Below are positions 1-8,818 of a stretch of DNA of 64,000 bases, piece by piece; position 1 is the stretch's first letter; each line of letters starts with the position of its first letter. The stretch is from JAAXIE01 sp965263155 (lineage in GTDB: Bacteria; Chloroflexota; Dehalococcoidia; Lucifugimonadales; JAAXIE01), in the NCBI GenBank assembly GCA_965263155.1, contig OZ253586.1, positions 2,108,001 to 2,172,000 on the forward strand. The letters run 5' to 3'. Position numbers and translations under genes: made by a program. The notes under the pieces are model-generated. The model worked only from the letters and a program-made list of their open reading frames with translations. It did no database searches and was not told the DNA's origin.

Positions 1-2
1 CT

Positions 3-1868
3 GCCGGAGATGGCGTCCATGAGTCCACTGCGTTGGTGACGCTAGCTGTAACACCGGTAAACGACCCGCCCGTGGCATTCGACGACAACGCCGCCTTGGA
101 AGAAGGGGGTATCCTTTTAATCGAGGCGCGTGTCCTGATTTCCAACGACGCGGATGCGGAGAGCGACGAACTAAAGATCTCAGCGATCGGTAACACGGAC
201 AACGGCAGGCTGTTACTCGACGGGACGGCTATCATTTATGTACATGACGGGTCGGAGACGACCGCGGATAGCTTCACATACACCGTCACCGACGGCATGG
301 ATACTGGTTCTGCGACGGTGACGCTCACCGTCACACCCGTGAACGACCCCCCAGTGGCACTCGACGACGACGACGCGGTTCAAGAAGGGGCGATGCTGTC
401 GATCCAGGCGTCGACTCTGCTGGCCAATGACACCGACGCAGAGAACAACAATATAAGAATTTCAGCGGTTGGGACTGCGGTCAACGGTACGGTCTCATTA
501 GACGGGACCACCGTCACCTATGAACATGATGGGTCGGAAACGAGCACAGATAGCTTCACCTACACAGTGAGCGACGGGACCTACACCGACTCTGCGACAG
601 TGATGCTCACCGTGACCCCCGTGAATGACCCGCCTCTGCCACTCGACGACGCTGGCTCCACGGAAGAAGGCGGCATACTGATAGCTGAGGTATCGGTGTT
701 GTTGGCCAACGACACCGATGCCGAGGATGACCCTCTGAAGGTCTCAACGGTCGGCGACGCCGTGAACGGGAATGTATCCCTAGACGGTTCGATCGTCATT
801 TATGAGCATGATGGATCTGAGACCACTACGGGCAGCTTTACCTACACCCTCAGCGACAGCATAGACACCGGCTCTGCAACAATGACCGTCACTGTAACTC
901 CGGTGAACGACCATCCTGTGGCTCTCGACGACAACGCCACTTTGGAGGAAGGAGGGACGTTGTCCATCGAAGCCTCGACGTTGCTGGCCAACGATACCGA
1001 CGCGGAGAACAATGTGCTCAAAGTCTCAGCGGTCGGCGACGCCGTGAACGGCACAGTGATGTTGGGCGGATTAATCGTCACCTACGAGCATGACGGTTCA
1101 GAGACGATCACAGGTAGCTTTACCTATACCGTCAGCGACGGCATAGCCACCGGCTCTGCAATCATGACTGTCAATATAACTCCGGTAAACGACCCTCCTC
1201 TGGTTCTCGACGACGACGCCACTTTGGAGGAAGGAGGGACGCTGTCCATCGAATCGTCGGCGTTGCTGGCCAACGACACCGATGCGGAGAACGATGTGCT
1301 CAAAGTCTCAGTGGTCGGCGTTCCGGTGAACGGCACAGTGATGTTGGATGACGCTACCGTCACCTACGAGCATGACGGTTCGGAGACGACTACGGCCAGC
1401 TTTACCTACACCGTCAGTGACGGCATAGACACCCGCTCTGCAACGGTGGCTGTCAATATAACTCCGGTTAACGATCCCCCCGTGGCCGTCGACGATACTG
1501 CCTCTTTGGAAGAGGGGGCCACGCTAATGGTCGAGGCATCTATTCTGTTGGCCAACGACACGGATGAGGAGGGAGACACATTGCAACTCACAGAGGTGGG
1601 TGCCGCGGTCAACGGGGTGGTATCACTGGACGGGGCAACCATCACCTTTGAGCATGACGGATCAGAGACGACCATAGGCAGCTTCACCTACGTCGTCAGC
1701 GACGGCGCAGACGACGCTTCCGGGTCAGTTATGATCACCGTGACACTGGTGGCAGACCTGCCCTTCGTGCTGTGGGTCGCACTAGTCCTTGGAGTCGGGC
1801 TTGTCACAGTGGTAGTTCTCGTGGCGATCCGGTCAATAAGGACCAGACAGCGACAGGGCAAACAGTAA
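3..1868 (+). CDS. Cadherin-like tandem-repeat cell-surface protein, C-terminal part (5' end outside window)
   Basis: The frame is open to the left edge (residues GDGVHEST precede the first possible start, a TTG at 33), so the gene begins upstream. Six 94-residue repeats follow, each opening NDPP or NDHP, with conserved LEEGG, LLANDTDAE, VTYEHDGSE and FTYTVSDG. This is the pattern of bacterial cadherin-like/Big-type beta-sandwich domains of secreted adhesins. The last repeat runs into a hydrophobic segment (about residues 575-598) and a basic tail RTRQRQGKQ, which implies a single C-terminal membrane anchor with the repeats outside the cell. Repeats of this kind usually serve Ca2+-dependent adhesion or structural spacing; the ligand cannot be told. 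The gene ends 182 bp before insertion sequence A. Confidence 0.85.
   Translation, partial: AGDGVHESTALVTLAVTPVNDPPVAFDDNAALEEGGILLIEARVLISNDADAESDELKISAIGNTDNGRLLLDGTAIIYVHDGSETTADSFTYTVTDGMDTGSATVTLTVTPVNDPPVALDDDDAVQEGAMLSIQASTLLANDTDAENNNIRISAVGTAVNGTVSLDGTTVTYEHDGSETSTDSFTYTVSDGTYTDSATVMLTVTPVNDPPLPLDDAGSTEEGGILIAEVSVLLANDTDAEDDPLKVSTVGDAVNGNVSLDGSIVIYEHDGSETTTGSFTYTLSDSIDTGSATMTVTVTPVNDHPVALDDNATLEEGGTLSIEASTLLANDTDAENNVLKVSAVGDAVNGTVMLGGLIVTYEHDGSETITGSFTYTVSDGIATGSAIMTVNITPVNDPPLVLDDDATLEEGGTLSIESSALLANDTDAENDVLKVSVVGVPVNGTVMLDDATVTYEHDGSETTTASFTYTVSDGIDTRSATVAVNITPVNDPPVAVDDTASLEEGATLMVEASILLANDTDEEGDTLQLTEVGAAVNGVVSLDGATITFEHDGSETTIGSFTYVVSDGADDASGSVMITVTLVADLPFVLWVALVLGVGLVTVVVLVAIRSIRTRQRQGKQ
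60..1751 (+). repeat. Six in-frame 282-bp coding repeats
   Basis: The NDPP/NDHP codons recur at 60, 342, 624, 906, 1188 and 1470, exactly 282 bp (94 codons) apart. The units have diverged from one another at DNA level, so they are old duplications maintained as protein domains. Confidence 0.9.
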
Positions 1869-1878
1869 CCCTTTCCCC

Positions 1879-1898
1879 GTCCGGTTCCGCCACCGGAC
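1879..1898 (+). terminator. Hairpin downstream of the surface protein gene
   Basis: A 7-bp perfect stem (GTCCGGT / ACCGGAC) with a 6-nt loop starts 11 bp after the stop codon. No T-tract follows, so it may be a weak terminator or an mRNA 3' stabiliser. Confidence 0.4.
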
Positions 1899-2050
1899 AG
1901 CGATTTCTCGAAAGAACATCATAATGCCCATCGGGCAACCCACCCGAGACCGTCGCACGAGATTGCAGGACAGTGACTCGTTTCCACCTTTCCCCACCCT
2001 GACATTCTGCCGTTGACGCCAACGCCACCCCCCTGCTAACCTCAATCTAA

Positions 2051-3392
2051 CAGGCTGCGGAAGAATGGGGTTGTCGGTTTCGACGTAGTTGGTTGAGTGG
2101 GCAGTGACGGCGTTTTCGCGAGATTGAAGACGGACTTGGGCCCTGGCGGACGGTTAGGAGGTGGCCTGCAGGGGCTCCGAGGCCCCGTCAGGCCATTTGG
2201 GGCGGGCTACGCCACGGGCGGGTCACACCGACTGAACGGCCCGGGTCTTCGGTGGCGACAGCCGGTTGGCCATCCGCACCAGGTTGTAAGCCGTGGCCAC
2301 GAAGTATCCTGCCAGCCCGGTGCGCTCCACTCCCCGATACCGGGTCCGCCGAAATCCTCCCACCGTCTTCATCCACCCGAATATCTCCTCCACCCGCTTG
2401 CGAATCTTCTGGCTCATCCTGTAGCCCCGATGTCGTGTGGTGCGACCGTCTATCGCCGAGCGGGTTCGCTGAGCCACATGAGGCGTCACTCCACGATTGC
2501 GCATCGCCCTGACACACTCCCGCGTGTCGTAGCCCTTATCTCCCCCCAGGGTCTTGGGATGAAAGCCCCGCTGCCGGGCATCGGCCAGCATCACAGGCAC
2601 AGCATCACGCTCGGCCGTGCCCGTCGCCCTGCTCACCACGAAGTCCGCCAGCAGTCCATTGCCTTTCTCCATGAGGGCGTGGCCCATGAATGACAGCCTA
2701 GCCTCTTTACCCTTGCCCTTGCGCATCAAACGCGCCTCCGGGTCCGTTCTGCTCCCATGGGTCTCGTTCCTCAACCTCTCCCCACGAAAGTCCACCGACG
2801 GGTTGCCCGAGTCATCATCGGGTGGTCCCTCCTGGTCTTCACGCCGTCGGAAGCTCTTGATGCTGGCCTGAGCCTCTATCAGCGTCCCGTCCACGCTGAA
2901 GCGCTCGTCCGACAACAGCCCGCGGCGGGCCGCCTCCCACACTACCTCGTCGAACAGAGCCTGTGCTGTCCTGTGCTCCAACAGACGCCGGCGGTTCTTG
3001 GTGAACACCGTCGGGTCGAAGCTGCGCTCCATCAGGTTCATGTCCAGAAACCAGCGAAACAGGAGATTGTATTCCAGCTCCTCGCAGAAGGCCCGCTCGC
3101 TACGCACCGAGTAGAGGGAGATGAGCAACGACGCCTTCAGCAGCCGTTCCGGTGGCACCGACGCCCGGCCCACCTCCGAGTACATCCGGTCGAACTCCCC
3201 CGACAGACGCTCCAGGGCTTCGTCCGCCACGCCTTTGATGGTCCTGAGGGGGTGGTCTTTGGGGACACGTTCCTCCATGTCCACCAATGCCAGCATCGTT
3301 ACCTGCGGATCGCGTCTCCCTCTCATCGAACCACCACCTCCACTACCGGTGTGGTCGTATCCTATCTCACAATACCGCTTTTCCGCAGCCTG
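2051..3392 (-). mobile_element. IS5-type insertion sequence, copy A (complete)
   Basis: The 1342-bp element has terminal inverted repeats. Both ends read CAGGCTGCGGAA going inward; the right end lies on the minus strand. The flanks are CTAA (2047-2050) and CTAG (3393-3396), which fit the YTAR target of IS5-type elements. It carries one full-length transposase on the minus strand. It is the only copy of its family in the window with an uninterrupted transposase, so it may supply activity in trans to the broken copies. Confidence 0.9.
2223..3326 (-). CDS. IS5-type transposase, copy A (intact)
   Basis: A 367-residue DDE transposase. The N-terminal region (VPKDHPLRTI, FDRMYS, LLKASLLISLYS, AFCEELEYNLLFRWFLD) is the DUF772 (InsH-type) domain. 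The catalytic core follows, with the first Asp in FSVDGTLIEA, the second in GGDKGYD and the Glu in RVEEIFGWMK, which fits the Y-R-E-K signature of the IS4/IS5 superfamily. The length and C-terminus (FVATAYNLVRMAN) match the other copies here once their frameshifts are corrected. It cuts and joins its own element ends. No programmed frameshift is needed in this copy. Confidence 0.92.
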   Translation of the reverse strand: MRGRRDPQVTMLALVDMEERVPKDHPLRTIKGVADEALERLSGEFDRMYSEVGRASVPPERLLKASLLISLYSVRSERAFCEELEYNLLFRWFLDMNLMERSFDPTVFTKNRRRLLEHRTAQALFDEVVWEAARRGLLSDERFSVDGTLIEAQASIKSFRRREDQEGPPDDDSGNPSVDFRGERLRNETHGSRTDPEARLMRKGKGKEARLSFMGHALMEKGNGLLADFVVSRATGTAERDAVPVMLADARQRGFHPKTLGGDKGYDTRECVRAMRNRGVTPHVAQRTRSAIDGRTTRHRGYRMSQKIRKRVEEIFGWMKTVGGFRRTRYRGVERTGLAGYFVATAYNLVRMANRLSPPKTRAVQSV

Positions 3393-3396
3393 CTAG

Positions 3397-4854
3397 TATT
3401 ACAACGTCAGTTCAGGGAGGGATGTGGGGCGATGCCCGCATGGCGGCGCGGCGCTTGGCATGGGAGCGTCTAGCCCGTTCGTTACTGTCCTGCGTATCCT
3501 CCAGCCACCGCAGCAACTCTTCAGGTCCGAACCGTTCCCGGGGCAGCATTTCCCGCACCACCCGATAGACCTGCGGCCTCGTGATCCGGGGCATCTTTTT
3601 CCCCCCAAGCCTGTTGCAGGCTCAGCAGAAAAGCTCCGCCCAGCAGGCACAGGGCCACATGGTGATGCCAGCCAGCCCAGGTGCGGGTCTCGTACTCGTC
3701 CAGCCCCACGTCGCTTTTCTCCGTCTCGAACTCCGTTTCTATACGCCAACGGGATCCTCCCACGTATGCCAGGGTCTCCAACGGGGTATCCTCCGGTGCA
3801 TTGGACAGATAGTAGCGCAGTTCGCTGCCGTCCAGATTCCGGCGGTAAATGGCCCAGTGGATTTCGCCGGGCTTACGCCTGCGGGTTGGACGCACCCTCT
3901 GGGCACTGAACAGGTAGCTGCGTGGTCCCTGGCTTCCCTCGGCCACCGTAATCTCACGCCACGCCTCCTCCGTGATGGCATCGGCCCGCTCCGCCATGGT
4001 CCGACGCTGCCCGCTGCGGAGCCTCGGCTTGCGGGGACGCCCGAATCCCTGATACTCCACACTGGTCCAGGCAGGCTCCGGCGGCCACACCGTAAAGCCG
4101 GACGGAACGTCCAGCACGTACCACATCCCCAAGGCCGCCAGGCCGTCGCGGAAGGACGGCGACATACCGAAGGCATCGTCCGCAGCGACCCATCCAGCCT
4201 TCAGGTGGCCCCGCTCCCGTGCCCGCCCCACCATCTCCAAGGCCAACTCCGTCTTCGACCGGTAGCCTTGCCTATCCTCCGGCACACCCGCCGCATCACA
4301 CCGGTCTTTGTCCGAGGTCCAACTCTCCGGCAGATACAGCCGTTTGTCCACCAAGGCCCGTCCCAACGGGCTGACATAGGCCAGAAACATTCCGGCCTGG
4401 CAGTTGGCCACCTTCCCCAGCCTCCCGCAGTACTGCCGGGCCACTCCCGCCGACTTCCATCCCTGCTTGGGAAAGTCGCTGCCCTCCAGCACCCATACCC
4501 CTTCCGGATGCTCCAGCCGGGTTTCCAGGTACTCCTGCAGCCGTCCTATAATCGCCTCATCGTCCCAGGGAGAATCAGTGAGAAACCGCTGCATCCCTCG
4601 GGCAGACCCCGGAACCGTCTCCGACAGGTTCTCAGCGTTGCGCCGCTCCCCGGACTGTACCAGCAGGGCCTGGAGATAATGACCGCTGTGCTCCCGCGTC
4701 TCCCGGCGGCCAAACAGCGGAGCGAAGTAAGCGTGAAAATCCCCAAAGGCCCCGTACACCTGTTCGAAAGCTGCCGCATCCACATCCCCACCTCACCTGC
4801 CTGCTCCCTCTCCAGCTACACAGCCATCCTATCAAACTAACTGACGTTGTAATA
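3397..4854 (-). mobile_element. IS701-type insertion sequence
   Basis: A 1458-bp element bounded by perfect inverted repeats (TATTACAACGTCAGTT at the left, its reverse complement at the right) and flanked on both sides by CTAG (3393-3396 and 4855-4858). That matches the 4-bp YTAR duplication of the IS701 family. The left CTAG is also the flank of IS copy A, and the right CTAG is the flank of copy B, so three elements are chained through two tetranucleotides. Confidence 0.9.
3412..4783 (-). pseudogene. IS701-type transposase, frameshifted near its C-terminus
   Basis: The first 380 or so residues are a DDE_5 (IS701) transposase. Visible blocks are SDFPKQGWKSAGVARQYCG (first acidic residue region), KVANCQAGMFLAYVS, GWVAADDAFG, and the C-terminal acidic block RIETEFETEKSDVGLDEYE. 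Around 3590 the reading frame leaves the family sequence at GATGCCCC and stops at 3521. Shifting by one base (one C too many) restores a coherent tail (RITRPQVYRVVREMLP ... ASPHIPP) that ends near 3412, just inside the inverted repeat. The altered 37-residue tail may or may not abolish activity. An assembly error in the C run is an alternative. Confidence 0.85.
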
Positions 4855-4858
4855 CTAG

Positions 4859-5847
4859 CAGGGTGCGGAAAAAGAGTTTTGTGAGTTAGGATGCCAGGGA
4901 GACGTAGCGGAGGTGCGGGATGCGGGGCAGGCATGAGGAACAGGAAGTGATGTTGGCCTACGTGAATCTGGAGGAGCGGGTACCCAAGGACCATCCCCTG
5001 CGCACCATCAAGGCGGTGGCCGACGAGGCACTGGGACGTCTCTCACCCGAGTTCGACAGGATGTACTCCAACGTGGGCCGGGCATCGGTGCCACCGGAGC
5101 GATTGCTGAAGGCGTCCCTGCTCATCTCCCTCTACTCGGGGCGCAGCGAGAGGGCCTTCTGCGAGGAGTTGGAATACAATCTGCTGTTTCGCTGGTTTTT
5201 GGACATGAACCTGATGGAGCGTAGCTTCCACCCGACGGTGTTCACCAAGAACAGGAAGCGATTGCTGGAACACCGTGTGGGCCAGGCCCTGTTCGACGAG
5301 GTGGTATGGGAGGCGGACCGCCGAGCACTTCAGCGTGGACGGGACACTGATAGAGGCAGTGGCCAGCATCAAGAGCTTCCGACAGCGAGATGAGGGGGAG
5401 GCACCGTCCGACGACGACCCCGGCAATCCGTGGGTGGACTTTCGTGGAGAGAGGTTGAAGAACGAGACCCACGAGAGCAGGACGGACCCCGAGGCCAGGT
5501 TGATGCGGAAGGGGAAGGGCAGGGAGGCCAGGCTGTCATTCATGGGCCACGCCCTGATGGAGAACGACAACGGGCTGTTGATGGACTTCGTGGTGAGCAG
5601 GGCCACGGGTAGGGCGGAGCGTGAGGCTGTGCCCGTGATGCTGGACGACGCCCGGCAGCGGGGGTACCGTCCCAGGACGCTGGGAGCTGATAAGGGGTAC
5701 GACACCCGGGAGTGTGTCAGGGCCATGCGTAACCCCGGGGGGTTACGCCTCACGTGGCACGGCGAACACACTCGGCGATAGACGGACGCACCACGCGGCA
5801 CGCTAGCTACAGGGCGAGTCAGAAGGTCCGCAAGCGTGTGGAGGAGA
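4859..5847 (+). mobile_element. IS5-type insertion sequence, copy B (3'-truncated)
   Basis: It begins CAGGGTGCGGAAAAAGAG directly after the CTAG that flanks the IS701 element. It is almost identical to copy C at 9744 until GTGGAGGAGA (5838-5847), after which unrelated sequence starts. About 300 bp of the 3' end, including the right terminal repeat, is missing. It lies head-to-head with copy A. Confidence 0.9.
4920..5847 (+). pseudogene. IS5-type transposase, copy B (17-bp deletion, frameshift, truncation)
   Basis: The first 140 or so residues match the copy A and C transposases. Compared with copy C, 17 bases are missing after GACCGCC near 5327, which shifts the frame before the first catalytic Asp (FSVDGT). 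The sequence then resumes in another frame and meets a second disruption at the C4G6 run (5733-5742) shared with copy C. The catalytic Glu region is cut off at 5847. No functional product is expected. Confidence 0.9.
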
Positions 5848-5848
5848 C

Positions 5849-5935
5849 TTTCTGTTTTTGGTGTCTTTACTCGTCCTATTCATTGTAGGCGCGTACACTG
5901 TGCCAGCAATACTGGGAGTGATATTTGGATGGTGA
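5849..5935 (+). pseudogene. Possible C-terminal membrane-anchor remnant of an interrupted gene
   Basis: Immediately after the broken edge of IS copy B one frame reads a continuous hydrophobic stretch (FLFLVSLLVLFIVGAY, then VPAILGVIFGW) and stops at 5933-5935. It has no start codon of its own and looks like the last transmembrane helix of a protein whose 5' part was lost with the end of copy B. It is too short to assign. Confidence 0.25.
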
Positions 5936-5950
5936 CACTCCCCGCATCCC

Positions 5951-6184
5951 CTACCTCTCGGCAATCACCCTTACGTGGTGGGCCAGAGACCTAATCCTCA
6001 CCCCATGAGCATCAGGCCGAAGGTCAGTGGTCAGGATGACCGTCTCCTCCATCAGGTCTAGTACGGTCTTGGTGTTCCTCTCCTCTGGTGGCATATCGTC
6101 TATGCCCTGAATGGTCATCGCCACTGCTGAGAGCAGCATCACCATGTCTTCCTCAACCATCGCTCCACTTATGAGATCAAGCAC
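5951..6184 (-). CDS. Small hypothetical acidic protein
   Basis: A 77-residue frame from GTG (MLDLISGAMVEED...) with an acidic, probably helical composition and a C-terminal basic segment (RIRSLAHHVRVIAER). I recognise no family. It lies on the same strand as the membrane-anchored gene upstream at 6339-7049, with a 154-bp gap, and could be cotranscribed with it. No strong ribosome-binding site is visible, so the call is tentative. Confidence 0.4.
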   Translation of the reverse strand: MLDLISGAMVEEDMVMLLSAVAMTIQGIDDMPPEERNTKTVLDLMEETVILTTDLRPDAHGVRIRSLAHHVRVIAER

Positions 6185-6338
6185 TTGTCGGTCCTTAGTC
6201 GCCCTCGTCCCCCTCTCGGGGTACTAAGGACAATCCTTAACCAGCCTGCGCCGGAGAGACATACTTATGCGGACACAAGGATTAGATGTTTGAACCATTG
6301 CACAAGTAAGCCGCGAGAAGACCCGCTCAGGTGTGCAC

Positions 6339-7049
6339 TTACTCGATGTTTGGCATCTGGTCACCAGACAGCACACCGTACTCGATCCATGCTGACTCGC
6401 TGATCTTTACTCCGCTTGCATCATAGGTACTCGTCCGGTGCAGCACTGGTTCATCACTGACCACTTCCACCTCCCTTCGGATGGTGCGCTCGGGCAGACC
6501 ATGCCCGCTAGGGATGGTCTTGGTCTTGGAATATATAAGGCTGTCTTTACCGGCTAGGCTTCCTCGCCCCTGACTAGTATACCCTCCCTCGTTTTCTAGC
6601 CTCTGTGGATACCTCCAGAGCCGAGATAGCCATCCGGACAGTTTATACGGAGAGAACGGCGTGGTCATGCTCTCCCCACGGATCACGTCAGTGAAGGTGT
6701 TGGTTCCATCTCTGGCAACCGAGGTTGAGACCAGCTTGCCGGACTCGGCGTCATATACCTTGCCGACGGCCTCCACGACCTCCGTATCCTTCCCTATTCT
6801 AGACCACGATTCCTCTATCATGTTCTGTGTCCTAGCATTGGGTGTGTAGTAGATGAGCTTCTGGTACAGCACCGACCCATTAGTGAGACTGTGTAGAAGA
6901 TGGTCTCTGTGTTCTCTGGCTTCCTGTCCTATCTCCCGTGAGGAGAGAGTGCCAGAAGACACCCACCACAGGATGAGGCCCAGGGCTAGGCATGACAGAA
7001 CGAACGTTGCAGCAAACAGATACTTGACTCGAGCTGCGTCTGTCCACAT
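6339..7049 (-). CDS. Membrane-anchored extracytoplasmic protein of unknown function (paralogue 1)
   Basis: A 236-residue protein with an N-terminal transmembrane helix (about residues 8-31, KYLFAATFVLSCLALGLILW) and a soluble remainder that should lie outside the cytoplasm. The start is supported by a good Shine-Dalgarno (AGGAGG, 8 nt before ATG). It is a paralogue of the 8120-8818 product. Shared landmarks in the same order are IEESW, an NGT block, a GESMTT/NETMTL block, and EVEVVSDEPVLHR near the C-terminus. I know no family for it. The EVEVV-x-x-P-LHR and Tyr-rich end suggest a beta-rich domain resembling outer-surface lipid- or ligand-binding folds, but that is only an impression. Confidence 0.65.
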   Translation of the reverse strand: MWTDAARVKYLFAATFVLSCLALGLILWWVSSGTLSSREIGQEAREHRDHLLHSLTNGSVLYQKLIYYTPNARTQNMIEESWSRIGKDTEVVEAVGKVYDAESGKLVSTSVARDGTNTFTDVIRGESMTTPFSPYKLSGWLSRLWRYPQRLENEGGYTSQGRGSLAGKDSLIYSKTKTIPSGHGLPERTIRREVEVVSDEPVLHRTSTYDASGVKISESAWIEYGVLSGDQMPNIE

Positions 7050-7351
7050 CCCTTAATCCTCCTCCCCGCATCCAGAGGCCACTGCATCATCTAGTTTGAG
7101 CAACATGGCGCTGCCTCCGGCGCGGACGACTAAGGAGTCAGCCCGACCTCCCGAGGCACCTCTCTGGCCATCTTCGCGTCAGGTGACGTGTGGCCTTATC
7201 AGTTGTGGGCGGGCTACATGGGACGTGTCAACAGATTTATAGACGTGATTAATATCACAAGGCAGGGGTAGGTTTAAGGTGATTGTTGACAGAGAAACAC
7301 GTTCCATGTGATATCTTAGTAATAATTAACCGACTAGAAGGAGGACATGTG
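7050..7351. other. Divergent intergenic region
   Basis: No gene is seen. The stretch separates the minus-strand membrane gene from the plus-strand small gene at 7352 and must hold both promoters. Around 7241-7254 is GTGAT-TAAT-ATCAC, a 5-bp inverted repeat around an AT core. Its TTAATATCAC-like half recurs near 8031, upstream of the other paralogue's 3' end. It may be an operator but could be chance. Confidence 0.3.
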
Positions 7352-7585
7352 GTGTATGCAATCAACGTGGACAAGCCTACTCATATCATCAGAATCCACG
7401 ATGGCAGCTGCCCCACTTATATCTATTGGAACGGTGTTAAGAAGCCTGCCAATGGTGGCTGGAGCCTGTGTGACACTGAGGCTAAGGCATTAGCCAGGGC
7501 TAAGCATGAAGGCTCCAAGCTCACATGGGCGAAGATTGAGTGGCCTCGATGCCACTGTCCAGCTCCCCGCTCCCACAAGGTCTAG
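7352..7585 (+). CDS. Small hypothetical protein
   Basis: A 77-residue product when started at GTG 7352, which sits 7 nt after a strong AAGGAGG (7338-7344). Upstream TTG starts lack such a site. The sequence has a compact mixed composition with YIYWNG, a Lys/Ala helix (DTEAKALARAKHEG) and a Cys/His-containing end (RCHCPAP). The CHC could bind a metal but no known motif is complete. It is followed after 51 bp by another small gene on the same strand. Confidence 0.55.
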   Translation: MYAINVDKPTHIIRIHDGSCPTYIYWNGVKKPANGGWSLCDTEAKALARAKHEGSKLTWAKIEWPRCHCPAPRSHKV

Positions 7586-7636
7586 TTCCCAAAGTGTTGC
7601 TAAACAAGAAGTCTATGGTCAAAGGGAGGGGTGGGC

Positions 7637-7993
7637 ATGGAGTACGCAGCGGTAGTTGAGGCACTCATATCCGGTGGGGATAACCGCATAGCCAGGGTGA
7701 GGCAGGTGAGCCTCGCAGAGATAGGAGGATGGTCTATCCTGTCGGGTAGGTGTCATATCCACGCAGGAGAGGGATTCGGAGAACCTCGCCTAGGGTTTTG
7801 GGTGGAGAGCAACCTACGACCACCATATCAGATGATCATGACTCGCTCAGGTGATCGTGTGACCATCTGTGAGGTCGAGTCTGACAGGATTCAGGATGGC
7901 TCTGGACCATCAGTTGATGTGCCCATGAGGAGACAGGTCACCCTGCATCAGTCCATCATGTCGGCGTTGGATGGAAGGCTCAGCCCAACCTAG
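7637..7993 (+). CDS. Hypothetical protein
   Basis: A 118-residue product started at ATG 7637, which is 7 nt after GGGAGG. A GTG two codons earlier is possible. The sequence is beta-rich in character (GWSILSGRCHIHAGEG, LGFWVESN, MIMTRSGDRVTICEVE) with no signal peptide or membrane helix. I recognise no family. It probably forms a two-gene unit with the small gene at 7352 and sits between the two divergent paralogous membrane proteins. Confidence 0.5.
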   Translation: MEYAAVVEALISGGDNRIARVRQVSLAEIGGWSILSGRCHIHAGEGFGEPRLGFWVESNLRPPYQMIMTRSGDRVTICEVESDRIQDGSGPSVDVPMRRQVTLHQSIMSALDGRLSPT

Positions 7994-8119
7994 GAGCGAC
8001 TCAGAAACGTACGGAGCCTCTTGTTTATCTTTAATATCACACCACGAACCAGATATACACATCAACAACAGCTATTTCTCTCCGGTGCGGGCCTCGGCAA
8101 CGATACCTGCATGGACCAC

Positions 8120-8818
8120 CTAGTAAATACCGGCGACAAATCGGACACTGTACTCCAACAGGGACCTTTCATCCAAAAGCACCTCCCCTCCATCTTGAGC
8201 GTCGTAGATAGACTGCCTATGGAGGAGCGGGGCATCCCTGACCACCTCGACCTCATAACGCCATGTCGCCTCGCCCTCGGATTCACTGACAAGCAGCTTG
8301 GTGGTCTTCGTGAATATGGCACTGACTCGTCCGTACAGGGTGCCTTCACCTGTATATGTGAATCCACCTGATTCGAGGTCATCAATGCCTTCCCATGCCT
8401 TCTTCACCCAAGCTACCATGCCGTGGCTACCGATTGGATCGGATAATGTCATGGTTTCGTTGGATCCGAAGTCCGTGTGGATCATGGTTCCATTTCGGGA
8501 TGTAGTGCTGGACACCCGATCACCGTTCAGATCACGGACTTCACTCCTGAAGCCGATGAACATATCATCGCTCCCCACCAACATCCATGATTCCTCGATG
8601 GTATCAGGATTGGACGCTATCGAATCATATCTACTTAGGCGCATATAGAGGCTCTGTCCCTCAGTAAGGCCATCGATTAGTTGGTCTCGTGCCTTCTCTG
8701 CCACAGCCTGAGCAGCAGAATCCTGACCACACGACAAGGCAATCCAGAAACCGAAAGCCAGGATGAACAACAATGGCAGATTAGGATTGACCAATCGAGC
8801 ACGACTCAGCCCCATCAT
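8120..8818 (-). CDS. Membrane-anchored extracytoplasmic protein of unknown function (paralogue 2)
   Basis: A 232-residue protein with an N-terminal hydrophobic helix (LPLLFILAFGFWIALSCG). The Cys after that segment might be a lipid-modified residue. It is a paralogue of the 6339-7049 product: IEESW, SRNGT, a NETMTLSDPIGS block matching GESMTTPFSP, GGFTY/GGYTS, and YEVEVVRDAPLLHRQS near the end. Its ATG overlaps the stop of the upstream gene (ATGA at 8815-8818), so the two are translationally coupled. The function is unknown. Confidence 0.65.
   Translation of the reverse strand: MMGLSRARLVNPNLPLLFILAFGFWIALSCGQDSAAQAVAEKARDQLIDGLTEGQSLYMRLSRYDSIASNPDTIEESWMLVGSDDMFIGFRSEVRDLNGDRVSSTTSRNGTMIHTDFGSNETMTLSDPIGSHGMVAWVKKAWEGIDDLESGGFTYTGEGTLYGRVSAIFTKTTKLLVSESEGEATWRYEVEVVRDAPLLHRQSIYDAQDGGEVLLDERSLLEYSVRFVAGIY

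Noticed and set aside
60..1751. Regular repeats that might suggest a CRISPR or satellite
   Set aside because: They are 282-bp in-frame protein-domain repeats, not short repeats with spacers.
2097..2693. Plus-strand frame of 198 residues across IS copy A
   Set aside because: It is antisense to the intact transposase and has no family resemblance; the same applies to frames opposite the other transposases.
3581..4840. 419-residue plus-strand frame across the IS701 element
   Set aside because: Antisense to a clear DDE_5 transposase; composition is rich in His/Pro/Arg and typical of a shadow frame.
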